Source: Desarmillaria ectypa
Lineage: Eukaryota > Basidiomycota > Agaricomycetes > Agaricales > Physalacriaceae
Assembly (NCBI GenBank): GCA_030407005.1
Contig: JAUDYN010000007.1
Span: forward strand, 3,038,001 to 3,102,000
Reading direction: 5' to 3'
DNA: 64,000 nucleotides
Shown here one piece after another: positions 1-12,676 of the stretch. The notes beneath the pieces are model-generated. The model was given only the letters and a program-made list of their open reading frames with translations, did no database searches and was not told where the DNA came from. Within the stretch, counting starts at the first letter, position 1. Every line of letters starts with the position of its first letter. The position numbers and the translations under genes were made by a program.

Positions 1-723
1 GTCCCTACTTACTCGAGGCTGAGTGCTGAGCTTGAATCCAATTGAACTTAACAAAAGGATAAATTTCCCAAGATACTTATGTATAAACACCGAAAGAAAA
101 TCCAAAGATCGCGAAGAAATATATGAATAGGAATGTAATAATGATAGGCTGACCTCAAAGGAAAAATGTGCAAGTATAGGCTGTTATGTATTTGATAAAA
201 GACAAAAAGACAAAACCCAAAAAGACCAAAGAGAAAAGAGTATACGGGGTATAAAAGTGATAAATAGGAATAATGATATAGGCTGGGTTGGAATAGAATG
301 ATAGGCTGAAGGAGCATAGAATGTCGATAGAGAGATATGCACGTCGATAATGAAAGATGCTGAAGAGATTCGGAAGCGATGAGCACGCAGATAGATGTCC
401 TGAACGGGGGTCCAATGATGACGGTGAGACCGAAAACCGAGGAAATGCAGGAGACGATGAGGATGCCGAAGGATATAAATAGTTTGTCGTGCACGCAAGG
501 GATGGGGTATGGTGGCACAGAACTTGTCAACTACCCGTCGGCAGTCAACCGTCCCTCCGAGGTCCCTCAGAGAACAGTGATGGCCCGTCGACCACCCCCG
601 TCTCCAAGGTTCCTCATCTGCCAGGGATAGAAGGACTGGCAAGCTCGTCAGCGAACCAGCCCTCCTCCGGTGACCGGCCGCGTGCACCAGAGCCCGTCGA
701 CCCTGATGCACCGCTGATCATCC
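1..723. other. no supported gene
   Basis: The two longest minus-strand open frames here (160 and 175 codons) overlap each other, are rich in Ser/Leu/Ile/Tyr/His in the AT-rich part and resemble no family I know. The stretch most likely holds the 3' untranslated region of the neighbouring minus-strand gene. A 35-codon minus-strand frame at about 609-716 looks weakly coding (Gly/Ser then acidic) and could belong to an alternative last exon of that gene. Confidence 0.4.
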
Positions 724-3241
724 CTAAAAATCCAACGCGGCAACGTAGTAGTTTGTGTAGTCGACATCCTCGTCATCTCCATGCACTCGTCGGTGTTTCA
801 TGCTGGCCAGTTCATCAAGGGCTTTTGGAACAAGACAGCTGATAATCAAGTTAGAATCATAAAAGTACAACGAATGGAATGAAAGCTCACGCAGCGACGT
901 GCTCGACGCGCAGGGGAGCCGCTTTCTTCCTGCTGGCGCATTGTTGGCGCAACACGAGGGGAACGGCGATGCTTAGAGTTTCGCTGGTTGGGCTGCAACG
1001 AGGGGATGGATGAGGCTACATCCTTTCCGGGTCGCTGCACCCTTCCAGACCATATCGGTATGTGGGATGGGGATGGTGTGCCGGTATGAGCAAGTCCAGT
1101 GGTCTGGACCAGGGGGACAAACAATATCCTCCTACGCCAAGAGCCGACTGGAATGCGGGACGGCGAAAGCACACCCTTGCGAATAGGCATGGCCGTCGAC
1201 CTCTCAAACGAATCCTCGACCTCAGCATCATCAAAGGATGAATCTGAGGAAGAAAACCGCAGGACTGGATTCGACGGCCGTTCGAACGAAGAGCGAACCA
1301 TAGACATATCCTACGCAACATCAACCATCAATAGGTGCATCACAATACGTAATCGACAATGCTCACCAATCCCTCATCCACATCAGACAGGTATTCGACA
1401 CCAGCAGTCTCGGTGGAGATAGCTGATAGTAGGGCGAGATAGGCGTCCTTCATTAAGTTTTCGTCCGATACGAAACGACGTAGGAAGTCTATTGCCCATA
1501 ATTCCTGAATGTGATAATGAGCAATTATGGATATGGACATGGTTTATATCGGAACTCACCTTGGTGTTTGAAGACCAATCAGCATTATATCTTATGAATC
1601 CTCCGGTACTCTCAAGGTCTCCAGGCCAGCTCGAAACCGAATACCATACAGAATCGGTAGGCCGGAGATCAGTCACCGACAATAACGCCGACGATGAGGG
1701 CACTGTTGTCTACAACCCATAGCGCATTAGCATGTCCAGCATAAAAGATAGCAAGAAGCTCACCTCAGTACTTTCCGTGATTTCATCAAAGACGGCTTGG
1801 CGTAATCTCTCAAAATGGGTGTCCACCATCGCGAGATCGTCGACAGACGGAAACGACATTGTGGATGTCATCGCCCGTAAATCCTGCAAATACAAAAGTG
1901 AGTGACCGTTATACATGTAATCTGTGGGGTACTCACATCCAAGCTCGCCACTGAGCGAATGGCAGAAGCGATGGACTCGGTAGCGTCATATTCTACAACA
2001 CCATACTCTACGGCCATGTCCTCAATTATCGCGCGTGATACCGAGTTCTGCTCTGGGACCGTGGCGTACAGACTGAGAACCGACTGTGCCGAAATCGACT
2101 CGTGGGTCACAGAGGTGTCCTATGAGACGTGTGTTATTAGGTGGTGCATGAAAAGCATTAAACGGTCGCGCTTACCTGGGCTTGAGGTATGTCCAGGGCA
2201 AACTCAGCATCAGCTGACCTTATTGACAGGTATATGATATCACTGCGCGCGAGGTTTCCAGATGGGAGGGACGCCGTATTCCTCAATGCCTGAAAGTATA
2301 TCAGTGAGAAAATATGGAACAGAAGATGATATATTGACACTTACCTCAACGTTCAAAACTGGCAGCGGACCTGCTTTATTGATGCTCACTTGATCTGCTA
2401 CCGGCATATCCTCTACGGCAACCTCGCCTTGTCCAGTTCCGCTTTCTTGAATCTCCTGACCTCTCTCCAATGTGTCCAACACAGCAGAAACCATGGCGTA
2501 GAATGCCGTTATTCCAAAGTGTTCACACAAGTGGCCCAAGAATGGTCGGACATCGAAAGCCGCGGAAGGTTTCTCAGAGAGAAGGTTCTGAATGATGAAA
2601 AGACCGGAAGCGATGGCTATCGTGATGGCGAAGACGAGGGTGAAGAACAACGTTCGTGCACTTGAACCAGTAACGGGAGGGGGCAGTGGGCGATATACCG
2701 GAGTAGAGACAGGGCGATGCTGCGTTGGCTTGGACGCCCGCTTGAGGACTACGATAATGGCAGAGACCACCAGGAGGAACGCCGATAGTATGAACGCCCT
2801 GAGCGTCCTCAAGTTCGACAGAGCCCGTGTGACCGTTGGGGTGTAACGGGTAGGGTGGAGTCGGAGGGATGTCTGGTTAGGCGGGCAGTCGATGGGCGTC
2901 GTGGAAGTTGGCGTCGAGGAAAGCTCAGGAACGGTGACCGGGGCGATGGTCTCGACGACGATTTGATCCACAACGTCGATTACGACGCTTTGGGCGGGGG
3001 TATCGCCCAATAATTCCAGGGTAGAATTAAGCTCCTCGGTGCGGCGAAGTACGCCAAAGGCGAGGATATCCGCCATGACAGGTGGTGCTTCCCACCTCCA
3101 ACTGACGTCAGTGGTGAGAATGGACGCCCTGTACATGGACGCGGAGAACACGAAGAAAAATGTGCTGAGCAAGAGGGCTGAGCAGAAGACCATGGTGGCG
3201 GTTCCAAGTAAAGAAGTATACTGTTGGCTTTCCCGATCCAT
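724..3241 (-). CDS. unknown multi-helix membrane protein, 9 exons
   Basis: I do not recognise the family. Exons (minus strand, high to low): 2345-3241, 2176-2289, 1937-2119, 1764-1883, 1560-1709, 1367-1504, 1051-1310, 891-992, 724-838; 692 residues. The first six introns are all phase 0 with good GT(A/G)AG(T/C) donors. Hydrophobic segments lie near residues 17-37, about 150-170 and about 205-225, separated by a Thr/Pro-rich loop; the C-terminal third is Ser/Arg-rich and ends in an acidic, Tyr-rich tail. This suggests a membrane protein with a large soluble part. The start is uncertain: an in-frame alternative uses an upstream exon 3260-3398 that begins with a signal-like peptide and splices to 3177. 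The intron 993-1050 has a weak GTCTGG donor, so the last 75 residues are the least certain part. Confidence 0.6.
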
Positions 3242-4374
3242 GGCTGGTTTTATACCTACCGATCTTGCCTCGATCGTTGAATGCTTGCGTGACCGACGCG
3301 TCGAGGGATACCACGCGTCCTAGTGAGCAGAGTAGTAATATGATGAAAGGCGGGTGGTGGAAGAGTAGATGGAATTTGAACTGTTGAAAGATAGACACGC
3401 GTCGAACGTGTCGCTCGTGTAATTGACGAGATTCCGATTTGGTGACAGCACAATCGTATCCTGAATTTGGGCAAGGGCGTCTCCATTAAAGTTTAAACTT
3501 GAAGAATGTTTTCCTGAGCATCTGGTCGATGAGCCGAATATCGACAGGCGGCGCGTCTGTTGTGTATTGGGAAGGAGACTGGCGTCGCATTGATGCCGTG
3601 CTGAAGTGTAAAGGTACATGAGGCTCATGACTCCTTCGAGGCACTACTCGTGTCCAAAGCCATGAGGCCATTCTTCGTTCAGAATATTCAAGCCGTGGCA
3701 ACTATTCTGATACAACTGTGCGTTCGACCAGCGAATCAGTCGCGTGAAAAAGGCATTATAAATATTAGAGATGCGTTTACCTTATCAAATATCTCCAATA
3801 ATTGTTAGAGATAGATTCCTTTACTTGGTCCAAGGAAAGAATTTCTTGTGCATGCTATCCTTTGTAGTCTAACCACCTGCGCAAGGAATGCAGTGAGTAA
3901 GAACGTTCGTATGCATATCGCAGTACCCACCTTAATAAGAAGTTCCCCCACATTTACCATTAACATCATTCTACTAGTATCAAATTCTGCAGAATTTCTG
4001 GGACGTTAAGACCTCAAAAGAGACGATTAGTGGGTTCAGCAAAGGATGCAGAGGCATATTCGATTCCTAGATATGCCACAGAGAGATGCAAATGGTGCCC
4101 TGAAAAGTCTCTTCCTGTAGCATTAGTGAAACCACTGAGCATTTATAACGCAGTGTACACGTAGGCGCCGCCTGCAAAAAGAAAAGGACAAGCGGTCCGA
4201 TTGTCAGACAAAGGCAGAGTCTTTGGTAATCATAGATCCAGGAGGAGAAGAAAAGAGTTTATTTTGTGCATAACACTGCCAGCCTCTTCCACAAGTCGTT
4301 GAAATGGATGAAGTTGCAAGCAGAGGTCAAAAACACACAGTGGCTGTGTTGCAGTCCGGCAACTTCAAAATTTG
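3242..4374. other. intergenic between divergent genes
   Basis: This 1.1-kb stretch separates the divergently transcribed membrane-protein gene and BTB gene and should hold both promoters. The only coding-like segment is the possible alternative first exon of the upstream gene at 3260-3398. Other open frames (up to 102 codons) show no family resemblance. Confidence 0.45.
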
Positions 4375-5287
4375 ATGCCCAGTCCTACACTGACCACCAC
4401 CTCGATGAGCTCGTCCAGATGTGAGTATGCCGACCTCTTGTCGCGTCGACAGAGTCTAATTCGCCGATAGTCTCGTACCCAGACGCAGACACTTCCATAT
4501 ACTCGTCCGACGGCATCCACTTCCGGCTACATCGCATCAATATCACCCTCAATTCTCACATCCCACTCCAAAACGACCCCCTTCCTGAATCATCCAGGAC
4601 ACTCGAACTTTTATTCCAGTTCCTGTATAACGAGCCGCAGCCGGATCTTGCCGAGCTTGCGTTTGCTGTCCTTCTCCCGCTTGCCGAGGCGGCTCACAAA
4701 TATCGAATCTATGCTGCCATCAGCTCCTGCAAGAACGCGCTTCGTCCTTTAATACCTGACCACTCGCTTCCAATTCTCGATGCAGCGCTCAGATGGAAGG
4801 ACCGCTCACTCGTGGACGAAGCAGCTAAACATACAATTGCTCTCTCTGCCGACGAAGTCGTACGGTCGCTAGATGCCGCATATCTGGCACCCTGGGTAAG
4901 ACGTTTAGTCCTTTCTGATCAACAATTATTACTCACTGGCTACAGATTCTATACCATCGATCTTGGATGTCCACTCTCTCCGTTGCTCTGCGGTACCGCG
5001 ACCCCGTCTCTCGTCATTGGGAGGGCACGAAAGATCAAGTCGGCGCCAAACCCATGGCGAATCCCTGTGAAGTGTGGACAGAGCTCTGGGCTACCGTCGC
5101 GTTCGATCTTGAAGGACACCCTGAGAAGCTTGTCGGTGGAGGAAACATGTGGAGAAGGGCTCGGGAGACGCTAGGGCTGAGGTGTACGGCGTGTGAAGTG
5201 TGGCTAGATGAGTGGGAGACTGAGTTTTCGTGGAGGGTAGGCAAGGTACCGGGGTTCTGGGAGGTCGCATTTGGGAAGGAGAGCTAG
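4375..5287 (+). CDS. BTB/POZ domain protein
   Basis: Exons 4375-4420, 4471-4895 and 4946-5287 give 270 residues; both introns (50 nt each) have GTGAGT/GTAAGA donors. The N-terminal half matches the fungal BTB/POZ pattern: a short entry strand followed by 'SSDGIHFRLHR', then 'SSRTLELLFQFLY' and 'AAHKYRI', the usual helices, then about 110 residues with several Trp. BTB domains mediate homodimerisation and often act as Cullin-3 adaptors; fungal members of this expanded family are mostly uncharacterised, so the partner is unknown. Odd point: after the 'FRLHR' strand the segment that normally reads like 'SPVFRDMF' is replaced by a shorter Asn/Pro stretch, so the core helix is degenerate. The start at 4375 is chosen because it gives a short Ser/Thr leader in frame; no upstream ATG fits as well. 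Confidence 0.75.
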
Positions 5288-7961
5288 GACCAAGTACGTG
5301 TCTATATAATCAGCTTTGTATATGTAAAACCAACAGAGACACAATTGAAAGTACGTGAAGGTGATGCCCATATTTAGGTTGCCACGCGAGTCTTCGTCCG
5401 ACGTTGTACTGCCCTCCTCACCATCAACACACAACCTTCAATATGTGGCTAGTGCACTACTTGTCCACGAATATGGAAACAGCTGCTATCTCCTAACGCG
5501 AAGCCGAAGATTCTCAACCAATCACGGGTAGAAGCGACGTCTGGCAAAGGTTTTCAAAACAGGTCGATTGGCGCGTAAAGGCGGTCCGATATTCATTTAA
5601 AACTGCAGCACAAGTACGCGTATCTTTTGCTAGTTTTTGAACCGTGTTTTCAACGAGCATACACAAGGTTGGCGCTCCGAAATTTGCACCGTAGCTCGCA
5701 AAGCATCCTACATTCAACAAGGCTGTCAGATTTGACATGTCCGAAGAAACTTACTTCAAAAGGACGTATCCTATTGAATCTGAGGGATAGATGGTGAGTG
5801 CCAAGTAGCATTTGATGATGTGCAGACCAGCTGACGAGAAAATATGTGCCAAAGGCTCGCATATAATCAGTCTCTTCGCTTACTGCTGGCGCATATTGTC
5901 GTAAAATCTACACCAGATCCGGCACATCAGGCCACGCGTTCAACTTCAAGTTAAAGCATATCGGTCGCCGTGTTAGATTCCTTAATAAACCAGTGTTGTC
6001 TGGTCCGAGCGAGAAAATGATTCAAGGATGGAAGTGCATGTCTCAGAATCACGACTCGTGAGCTGAACATAGAGCATTTTAAGATTTGAGCAGAGTACCG
6101 GTGAGTGATTTTGGCTTCCTTGTTTGGGTAGAAACCCATTTTTTTCTTCCCAAGGTGCCGTGTGGCCTTTGAAGAATTTCAACGCTTGGTACCGGTGAGT
6201 GATACTCGTTCTACTCATAGTATCACTATGAGTAATCTGTTTCGCAGCAAGTCCTGTTGTACTATGGCGTTGCGATTCAAGGATGGGGAAATCATTTTCG
6301 ACATGCTAAACGACCATCAGAGGAGCTCTTATTGATGGCGGTTGATTGTAGAAGCACCCAAGGCTTCAAGTACGGCTTCAGCATTTGAGCGAGCCTTCAC
6401 CGTTCGTCCGTCTTCTCTCTCCTACCTCAAACCGACCTTCGAGAGATCTCTACCCAAGCGAAACCCTCATAACAGCGATACGTTTGAAACTACCGCCCTC
6501 CTTCCCTTCAACCGACTCATTACTCTCGGCAGCTGCATCTAGCCGAACCTTGCAAATGCCATCTATCCTCGTCGCCATCCTAAAGGAACAGAAACAATTC
6601 AACGGCACCCCTCCTGACTCTCATATCCGGAATTGAAACACATTCTCTCTCCCGTCAACTGTGGGTCAGTTGGATGCAGGGGTATCAAAAGTCTACCGCA
6701 ACGACGCTGTAGACCACAATGATTCGTTATCAAGCATCAAATGAAAATCATACTCACTGATCTTCACCATCACACTCCCAAGAATTGAGCTATTATATGT
6801 ATTACGGTCTCCACCCGATGTATCGATAAACATGGTCCAAACTCGCGAGCTCTGTGCGGCAACGGGATAGCTGTGACCAGAATAGGGAGCGGACCAAATG
6901 GGTACTAGGCATCCAGTGGCGTCTGGTACGGCTTTTCAGAGTGAACATTTGGGTGTTCTCCTCTAGTTGCAACCCTTACATGGGCCACTGTAGATGTGGA
7001 GTGGGACGATTAGGTTCGAACCATCGTAGCGTCATGGGGAGAGCAAGAGCTCAAGTCTGAGAGGTAGTAACGACAGATGTTGTCAATAACCTTGCCACCG
7101 ACGACTGTCAACATCGGGAGTATTGGTGATCGAATAACCAAGGGATAATCAACTTGATCAACACGTCGGTTCGTCTGACTTTCCGTGGCCTCAAGGCTGT
7201 CTAATCGACGCCGCGACATATGGTTCTCAAATGGTCTTTCCTCTAACTGTTGGGTGAACTCTTTCCCCATTTTTGCATTAATTTATCTTTCTCATACTTG
7301 ACTTTTCAGATATTTATGTCGTTTCAACAGCACCATCAGTAATATTCATCACAACAGGAAGAAGGGAGACGATTTTTGCCGGAGGTCTAAGACCAGACCG
7401 TTCTCGACTTCTTTTGCATTGGGAGACGAGGGCTCTTCATCAAGTGATGTCGTTGATTGACTACTATCGTTCTCCGAAGATCCTCGGAGGGATGCGCCAT
7501 ATGACATAGTCACTGTTTTGTGGTTCGACGTTTATCTTCTCAGGCATCTGCCTTCCCCTTCAAGATGCTCACGAATGAACAAACGATTATTGCTTTTGGC
7601 GCCTATAGTATTGTTAAATGCCAAATAGGAATACTCGAATATTCAGAGACTAACAGGCCCAGTCGTCGACGTCAAAGACATCGAAACAAGATTGATATCA
7701 TCTCATGGTCATATTTGTTTCCCTTTGCGTCTTTATGAATGCTATTGACGTACCTCTGCAAGAAGCAGGGTCGGTCCGCACGGATTTTCTCGTCCAAGCA
7801 TCACGCTGACATGTCATCGTTGAGGAAATTTGGTAGAACGAGCTCCAGTATTCATATGTGCAGTGTTCCCGCCCCCCTTTGCCACTTGGACGTTGCTTGC
7901 GTCTACATATTTCCTGCGTTTCAATATGCACCGTCTCTATCCCATGATCCTCGCTCGCCAG
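5288..7961. other. gene-poor stretch
   Basis: About 2.7 kb without a supported gene. A plus-strand frame at 6385-6636 (83 codons, Ser/Pro-rich) looks weakly coding but has no family match and no convincing neighbouring exons. The palindrome-like GGTTCGAACC near 7013 was checked as a possible tRNA T-arm and does not belong to a tRNA. The 3' untranslated regions of the BTB gene and of the zinc-finger gene face each other here. Confidence 0.4.
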
Positions 7962-9261
7962 CTACGAACGACCCGTTCTCCGTCTCCTGCGATGACATAT
8001 GATCCCCTCGTACTGGTAGTGTGCCTGGGCCGTAGGTTGGGCTTGGTAGGAGTCATTGTGCCCAGCGTCGACAGGAGCGAAACACAGGGCTTGCTGGACG
8101 GGGTCGACATACTGGAACGCATATTGGTAACCGATGGGTTGGCTAGCATCATGTGACGCGTTGAATGCGTTGGTGTATGTCACTGAGTATGGGCTGGAAT
8201 CCAAGATGTAGACCCAACTGGAATGGGGCGCCGTACCGAAGGAATTGTGGGGGCCTAGCATGATTTCTCCGCCTTCTTTCTGAGGTGGAACAGCACCAAA
8301 ATTATCGCCAGGAAACTGTACTGGATGTGTAGTGAGAGGCTGATGTTCAGCCACTGGCGTGTAGTTCGGATTACCCTGTTGGAAATCTGCCAGCGCCAAG
8401 GAGGGAGCCCAAATTAGGAGCTCATTGTTTCTCGTTGCAACAGGCATGGGCGTAGGTGGTGATTGGGCCTGGATACCATCGGAATATGTATTGGGATGAT
8501 GGGGTATGTTCGACGATGATGACGGTACGTCGAAGTAGCACGTCGGCGCTACGGACGGGAGGATGGAAATGGCAGTGGAGGATACAGTAGCAGGAGGGAC
8601 CATCGGATATGAGCTCCACGGGCTTGAGGGATGAACTGCACACTCTTCTTCCCATATGACCTCGTCGTATGTCATCTGCGAAAGAGCAGAAGCGATGAAA
8701 TGGTTTGGAAATGCCGTGGACTCGGGATGAGGGAGAGTAGCAGGAGGTTTGGCGGTGTTTGAATGCTGCAAAGAGCTTGCTGGTACCTGGGATTCAGTCC
8801 TGCTCTTCCGTGTAGAGAAGGTGGTCGAATGGGATATGACTTCCATTGTGGTTTTTATCGCAGAAGATGTTGTCGTATCTACATGATACCGGTTGAAATG
8901 GCGGGTGAGAACTCCCTTTGTCTTCGAGGCCCAATCGCAGCCTGGGTCAGGGCATTGGAACTTCTTGTTTCCAGAACTATGAGCCCGACATTGTATGAGC
9001 TGCCTTACACGCGAGTAGAACATATCGAATGGGCGCACTGATGTGCTAGTAGGTGACGGGCGAGGTTGGATTTTTGCAAGAATGTGCAACAGAACATCCT
9101 GTCAAACGATGAACATATGTTGCACCACTAAGAGGATAGCAAGCGCCCCACTTTTTACCCTTCGTGTGCGTTAGTGTATGCCTAATGAGGTCGTCTCTCC
9201 TCGAAACGGTCACCGTGCATCCATGAATGCTGCATGCAACGCGACGGTTACAATTAGCCAT
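7962..9261 (-). CDS. C2H2 zinc-finger transcription factor
   Basis: Exons 9152-9261, 9039-9098 and 7962-8976 give 394 residues. The N-terminal 80 residues hold zinc fingers: finger 1 has C-x4-C and a histidine pair in 'RHTLTH', the last finger has the pattern C-x4-C followed by 'TRHFNRYH'. Between them lies a finger-like segment ('QKSNLARHLLAHH') whose two cysteines are adjacent, so it is not canonical. The remaining 300 residues are low in charge and rich in Pro, Ser, Thr, Gln and Tyr, typical of a fungal activation region. Inference: nuclear DNA-binding regulator; targets unknown. The splice at 9151 uses a GTGGGG donor; it was chosen because it alone joins finger 1 to the next segment in frame. 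An in-frame ATG at 9324 would add 21 residues. Confidence 0.75.
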
Positions 9262-10243
9262 GTCTAAGTGCGACGCCAGCAGAGAGCGGGGAGGCAAACA
9301 GAGAGACCTGGAGATTGGGGACAAGCACCCTAGGTTGGATGGTGGGGGGAGATAAACATGCAGCCCTTTTTAACCACTCCACGAGTCGCGTGGATGAATT
9401 GGTGGGGCGACCCAGTGTTCGTTTTTTCCCTATAAAGCCAACTGTGCAGCCGAGTGGCAACCAATTTGAGGTAATAGCCCTTAAGGGAAGGTAGAGCGAT
9501 TGGTTTTTGGATTTTAGAGTTGGTGAATTTATCTTCCGACGAAGAGGGAACAATGTCACTGCCGATAAGGGCTTTCAGGACTCTAAATACATGGCCCAAG
9601 GGAATTCAAGAAATTTCTACAGGACCTTTCTATAGATTTTAAAGCAGCTCTACACTGCAAGATTGAAGGGGCACTATATACAGCAGCAGTCTGGCTTTCC
9701 CGAGTCGCAGCCGAGTTATTCATCTTCGTGAGACGTTCCCTTTTTTACAGTGCCGCTGGATTAAGACCACATAACTCAGCAGAAAGGGTACAAATTTCGT
9801 ATTTTGCAAGGTCCTGGGGCCAAAAATTAACTTCTATATATCAAATATCCACCGACACAGCAGAAACTTTGTGAAAATCAAGATTTAGCACTGAGGACAG
9901 GGGTAGCTGTCTTATATAATTTACTACGCGGCGCGTTGTTTGGCAAATTCGTTGCTTGTAAACTTACGTCCTCGACGCCCGTCATCATACATGTGGAAAC
10001 TTGAAAGGTTTAGCATCCATTAAGCGTTCCGCAAGTACCGACTCTGTCATAATGCCAGTCTTTTACTCCGAACTTATTCCACTTCTGCATCATTATATTA
10101 GGCTCTCATATTGTTATCATACGAGCCTGACTCACGATGGCCAAGAGAAGCTACTGTAAATTATGGATCATAGGCATCTGTTAAACAAATGGTACATATT
10201 CGCTTCGGAATGCATGTTCTGATATTCCTATATTCCTTCCTCC
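9262..10243. other. intergenic, no gene seen
   Basis: About 1 kb upstream of the zinc-finger gene and downstream of the methyltransferase gene, both on the minus strand. It is AT-rich, with no open frame that resembles a protein family. It should contain the promoter of the zinc-finger gene. Confidence 0.5.
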
Positions 10244-12676
10244 TCATCTCGCAACGGCAGACATCGCCTCGTCCATCTTTATCGCCTCGTAGATATGAAA
10301 CGTTCGGACATGAGCTGGCTCGAATCTTGAGTATTCTGGCGGAACTGCTGAGCCTGCTGGAGGAAGAGTCGTAAAACTGGGCAACGACACAATGCTCGGA
10401 GCCCCCGTCTCTACTACTGATGGTATAAACGACATTGAATCTGATGTGTCATCTACCGAAAGTGATCGATGGTGCTGACGCTCGCTGCGGGAAATGCTGT
10501 GAGAAGTGAGAAGAAGTGAGAACGGAGAAAGGCTCGACTCACCATTGATAGTCTGGGATGTCACTCCAGCTTTCCGAAGAAACAGACGCAACGGAGAAAA
10601 CCGAATCGAGCGTACTTCCGGTGTCTGAACTCTCGGGTACGCAAGAAGAGACTTCACGCGGGTTGAAGCGTTCATGTAGAAACCCTTCATAATCCCACAA
10701 TGCTTCTTCCACCTCTTCTCCTGCGAAATCCATCAGTGTATACTTGAGCGATAACAGTACTCTTGGGTATTTCAGCGCATGGACTTCGATCTCCGTCCGA
10801 GGGAGCGGGATGAAGGTAGATGGCCAGAGTACAAGCCCGGAAGAGTGCGTCAGTTGCTGGCTCTCATCGGTGAAACCCAGCTGCGGTGGAGCCAGCATAA
10901 GATGCATCGTCCGAAGTTCTCTCGCGTGCCCAAATATTCTTTGTGCTATATCCGCGATGAACTGGCTAGGAGAGAGGTGGATCCCAAATTGACTGTTATT
11001 TAACTGATCGAATACGGACTCAAGTTCTTTTGTGGCGGCAACTTGTTCCGTCCAAAGATCAGAGCTGGTAGAAGTGACTGCAGTTTGGGATCCGCCGTTT
11101 GGTATAGTTGAATCTGAAGCGCATTCCTCAGTGTTTTGCGACTCCTCGTCGGTAGCGGCGGTAGTCTCCTGAGATGACTCCAAATCACTATTTGGGTCAG
11201 TGGAGGCGCCTTGTATTGCTGGAAGTTTGCCATACGGAAAGAATACATGGTCGTCAATGATCTCCAGTCGGCCTCCGACAGTCAGTACACGGCAGACTTC
11301 GTTGAGGACGAATTCCCATTTTTCAAAGGGTATTGCATACGTCAAATTTGCCATCCGGACGAGGCCGAAAGAGTTGTTGGGAAATGGCAGTTTGCTTGTT
11401 ATACTACGATCATGAAAGCCATCAGTGCGGATCCGAGGAGACCAAGATTCATGACATACAAATTCCCCTCGACGAACGTTGTGTTATCGACGACCCCGTG
11501 CTGGACTGCCAGGGCATGTAATGGCTGTGTAAGATCGACCATATCAAACCCGGTGACCTTGGTACCGTAGCCCTTCCAAGCAATCGCCGCATGGAGCATC
11601 CAATAGCCTTGACCACAGCCCAAGTCAAGAACAGTGGCTGGTGGATGAGCGTCATACTTATGAAATGAAGGACCGCCAATCAATTCTTGCAGCAGATCCG
11701 TCGTTAGACGATCCCTGGATACAGAAGATCATTACAATGACGTAATGGCAGGACATAAGAAACTTACTGCTCTAGAAGTATTGGATCATAAGGATCCAAA
11801 GGATACGGGTCGCCCATGCGCGACGAAGATGGCAAGTTTCGAGTGACAGCGTTGTTCGCATTCGCAGGCGCTTGCAGAGATCTTGATTTCTTCAACTGCT
11901 TTCTGAGCCTTGGGCGTGGGGCCCTGGGGTGCGCTCGAGACCTCGATAAAGGGAACACAAAGTCCTCAGCCTGATAGACGGGTTCAAGCTGCTTCATCGT
12001 CCGTTCAGCAGCAGATTCAGACGTCGGCGCCTTGTTTGTCTTCGATTTTATTTTGACCTTCGCCATAGCAGGAGTCGCGCTTGGTCGTGCCCTGGATCTG
12101 GATGAGGGGAATATGAATACGGATGGTGATGGCGGAAGTGATTCGGAGGAACGAGCGAACAAAGAGGCAGGCGCATTAACGTCCAAAGAAGAGAAGGATT
12201 CAATACTAGAAGCGGAGCCTGAGCGAGACCACGCAAAGCATGGAGCAGGTACTGGGGTCGATTCCCTACTGTTCGGAGGGGACAAGGCATAGAAAGTATC
12301 GCGTTTAGATTGACGTTGGAGGAGTGGGGGCAAAACAGCCGATGTGAGGTCAATTGAGTCCGTTTGAAACGGTGAAACGTAGGCTGGGAAGGGCAATATC
12401 GTTCCTAAGCATGGATTTGGCCTATCTGCGTTGAGAGGCAAAGTGGGGTAAGTTGTATCAGACTCATGTCCTGGCTGATAACTTGCTTCAGACATATGGA
12501 AAGGCGAGACTGTCAGATCGACCTGAACAAGAGACCAACAATGTTAAGAAAAGAAAAGAAGAAGAAAAAGATAAAAGGTAACTCACCGGTGGTCTACGCA
12601 GGTTGTTTAGAATTTGCTGTGCAGAGGTCTTTTTCGCTGGTAATCGCTTCCGCCCCGAAGCCGCTCTGGATGACAT
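10244..12676 (-). CDS. SAM-dependent methyltransferase, LaeA/UMTA-like
   Basis: Exons 12587-12676, 11768-12522, 11460-11714, 10543-11403 and 10244-10496 give 737 residues. A class I methyltransferase core starts near residue 280: motif I is 'VLDLGCGQG' (about 309-317), then 'GFDMVDL' as the acidic motif II region, 'LPFPNNSFGLVRMANL' and 'VGGRLEIIDDHVFFPYG' for the later motifs. The first 280 residues are disordered (Ser/Pro/Arg-rich, one Lys-rich patch near 180). After the 'FFPYG' motif comes an acidic Ser/Thr/Glu insert of roughly 60-80 residues, then a helical C-terminal part ending in 'FHIYEAIKMDE'. Basidiomycete homologues are often annotated as UMTA or LaeA-like; the substrate is not known, and regulation of secondary metabolism is only an analogy. 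All four splice joins restore recognised motifs, so the model is firm. Confidence 0.88.

Noticed and set aside
48..711. Overlapping minus-strand frames of 160 and 175 codons
   Set aside because: Low-complexity composition in AT-rich DNA, two frames open over the same bases, no family resemblance and no splice context.
7010..7025. GGTTCGAACC as a tRNA T-arm
   Set aside because: Flanking bases do not form T or acceptor stems on either strand.
12032..12292. Plus-strand frame of 86 codons
   Set aside because: Antisense shadow of the disordered N-terminal exon of the methyltransferase gene.
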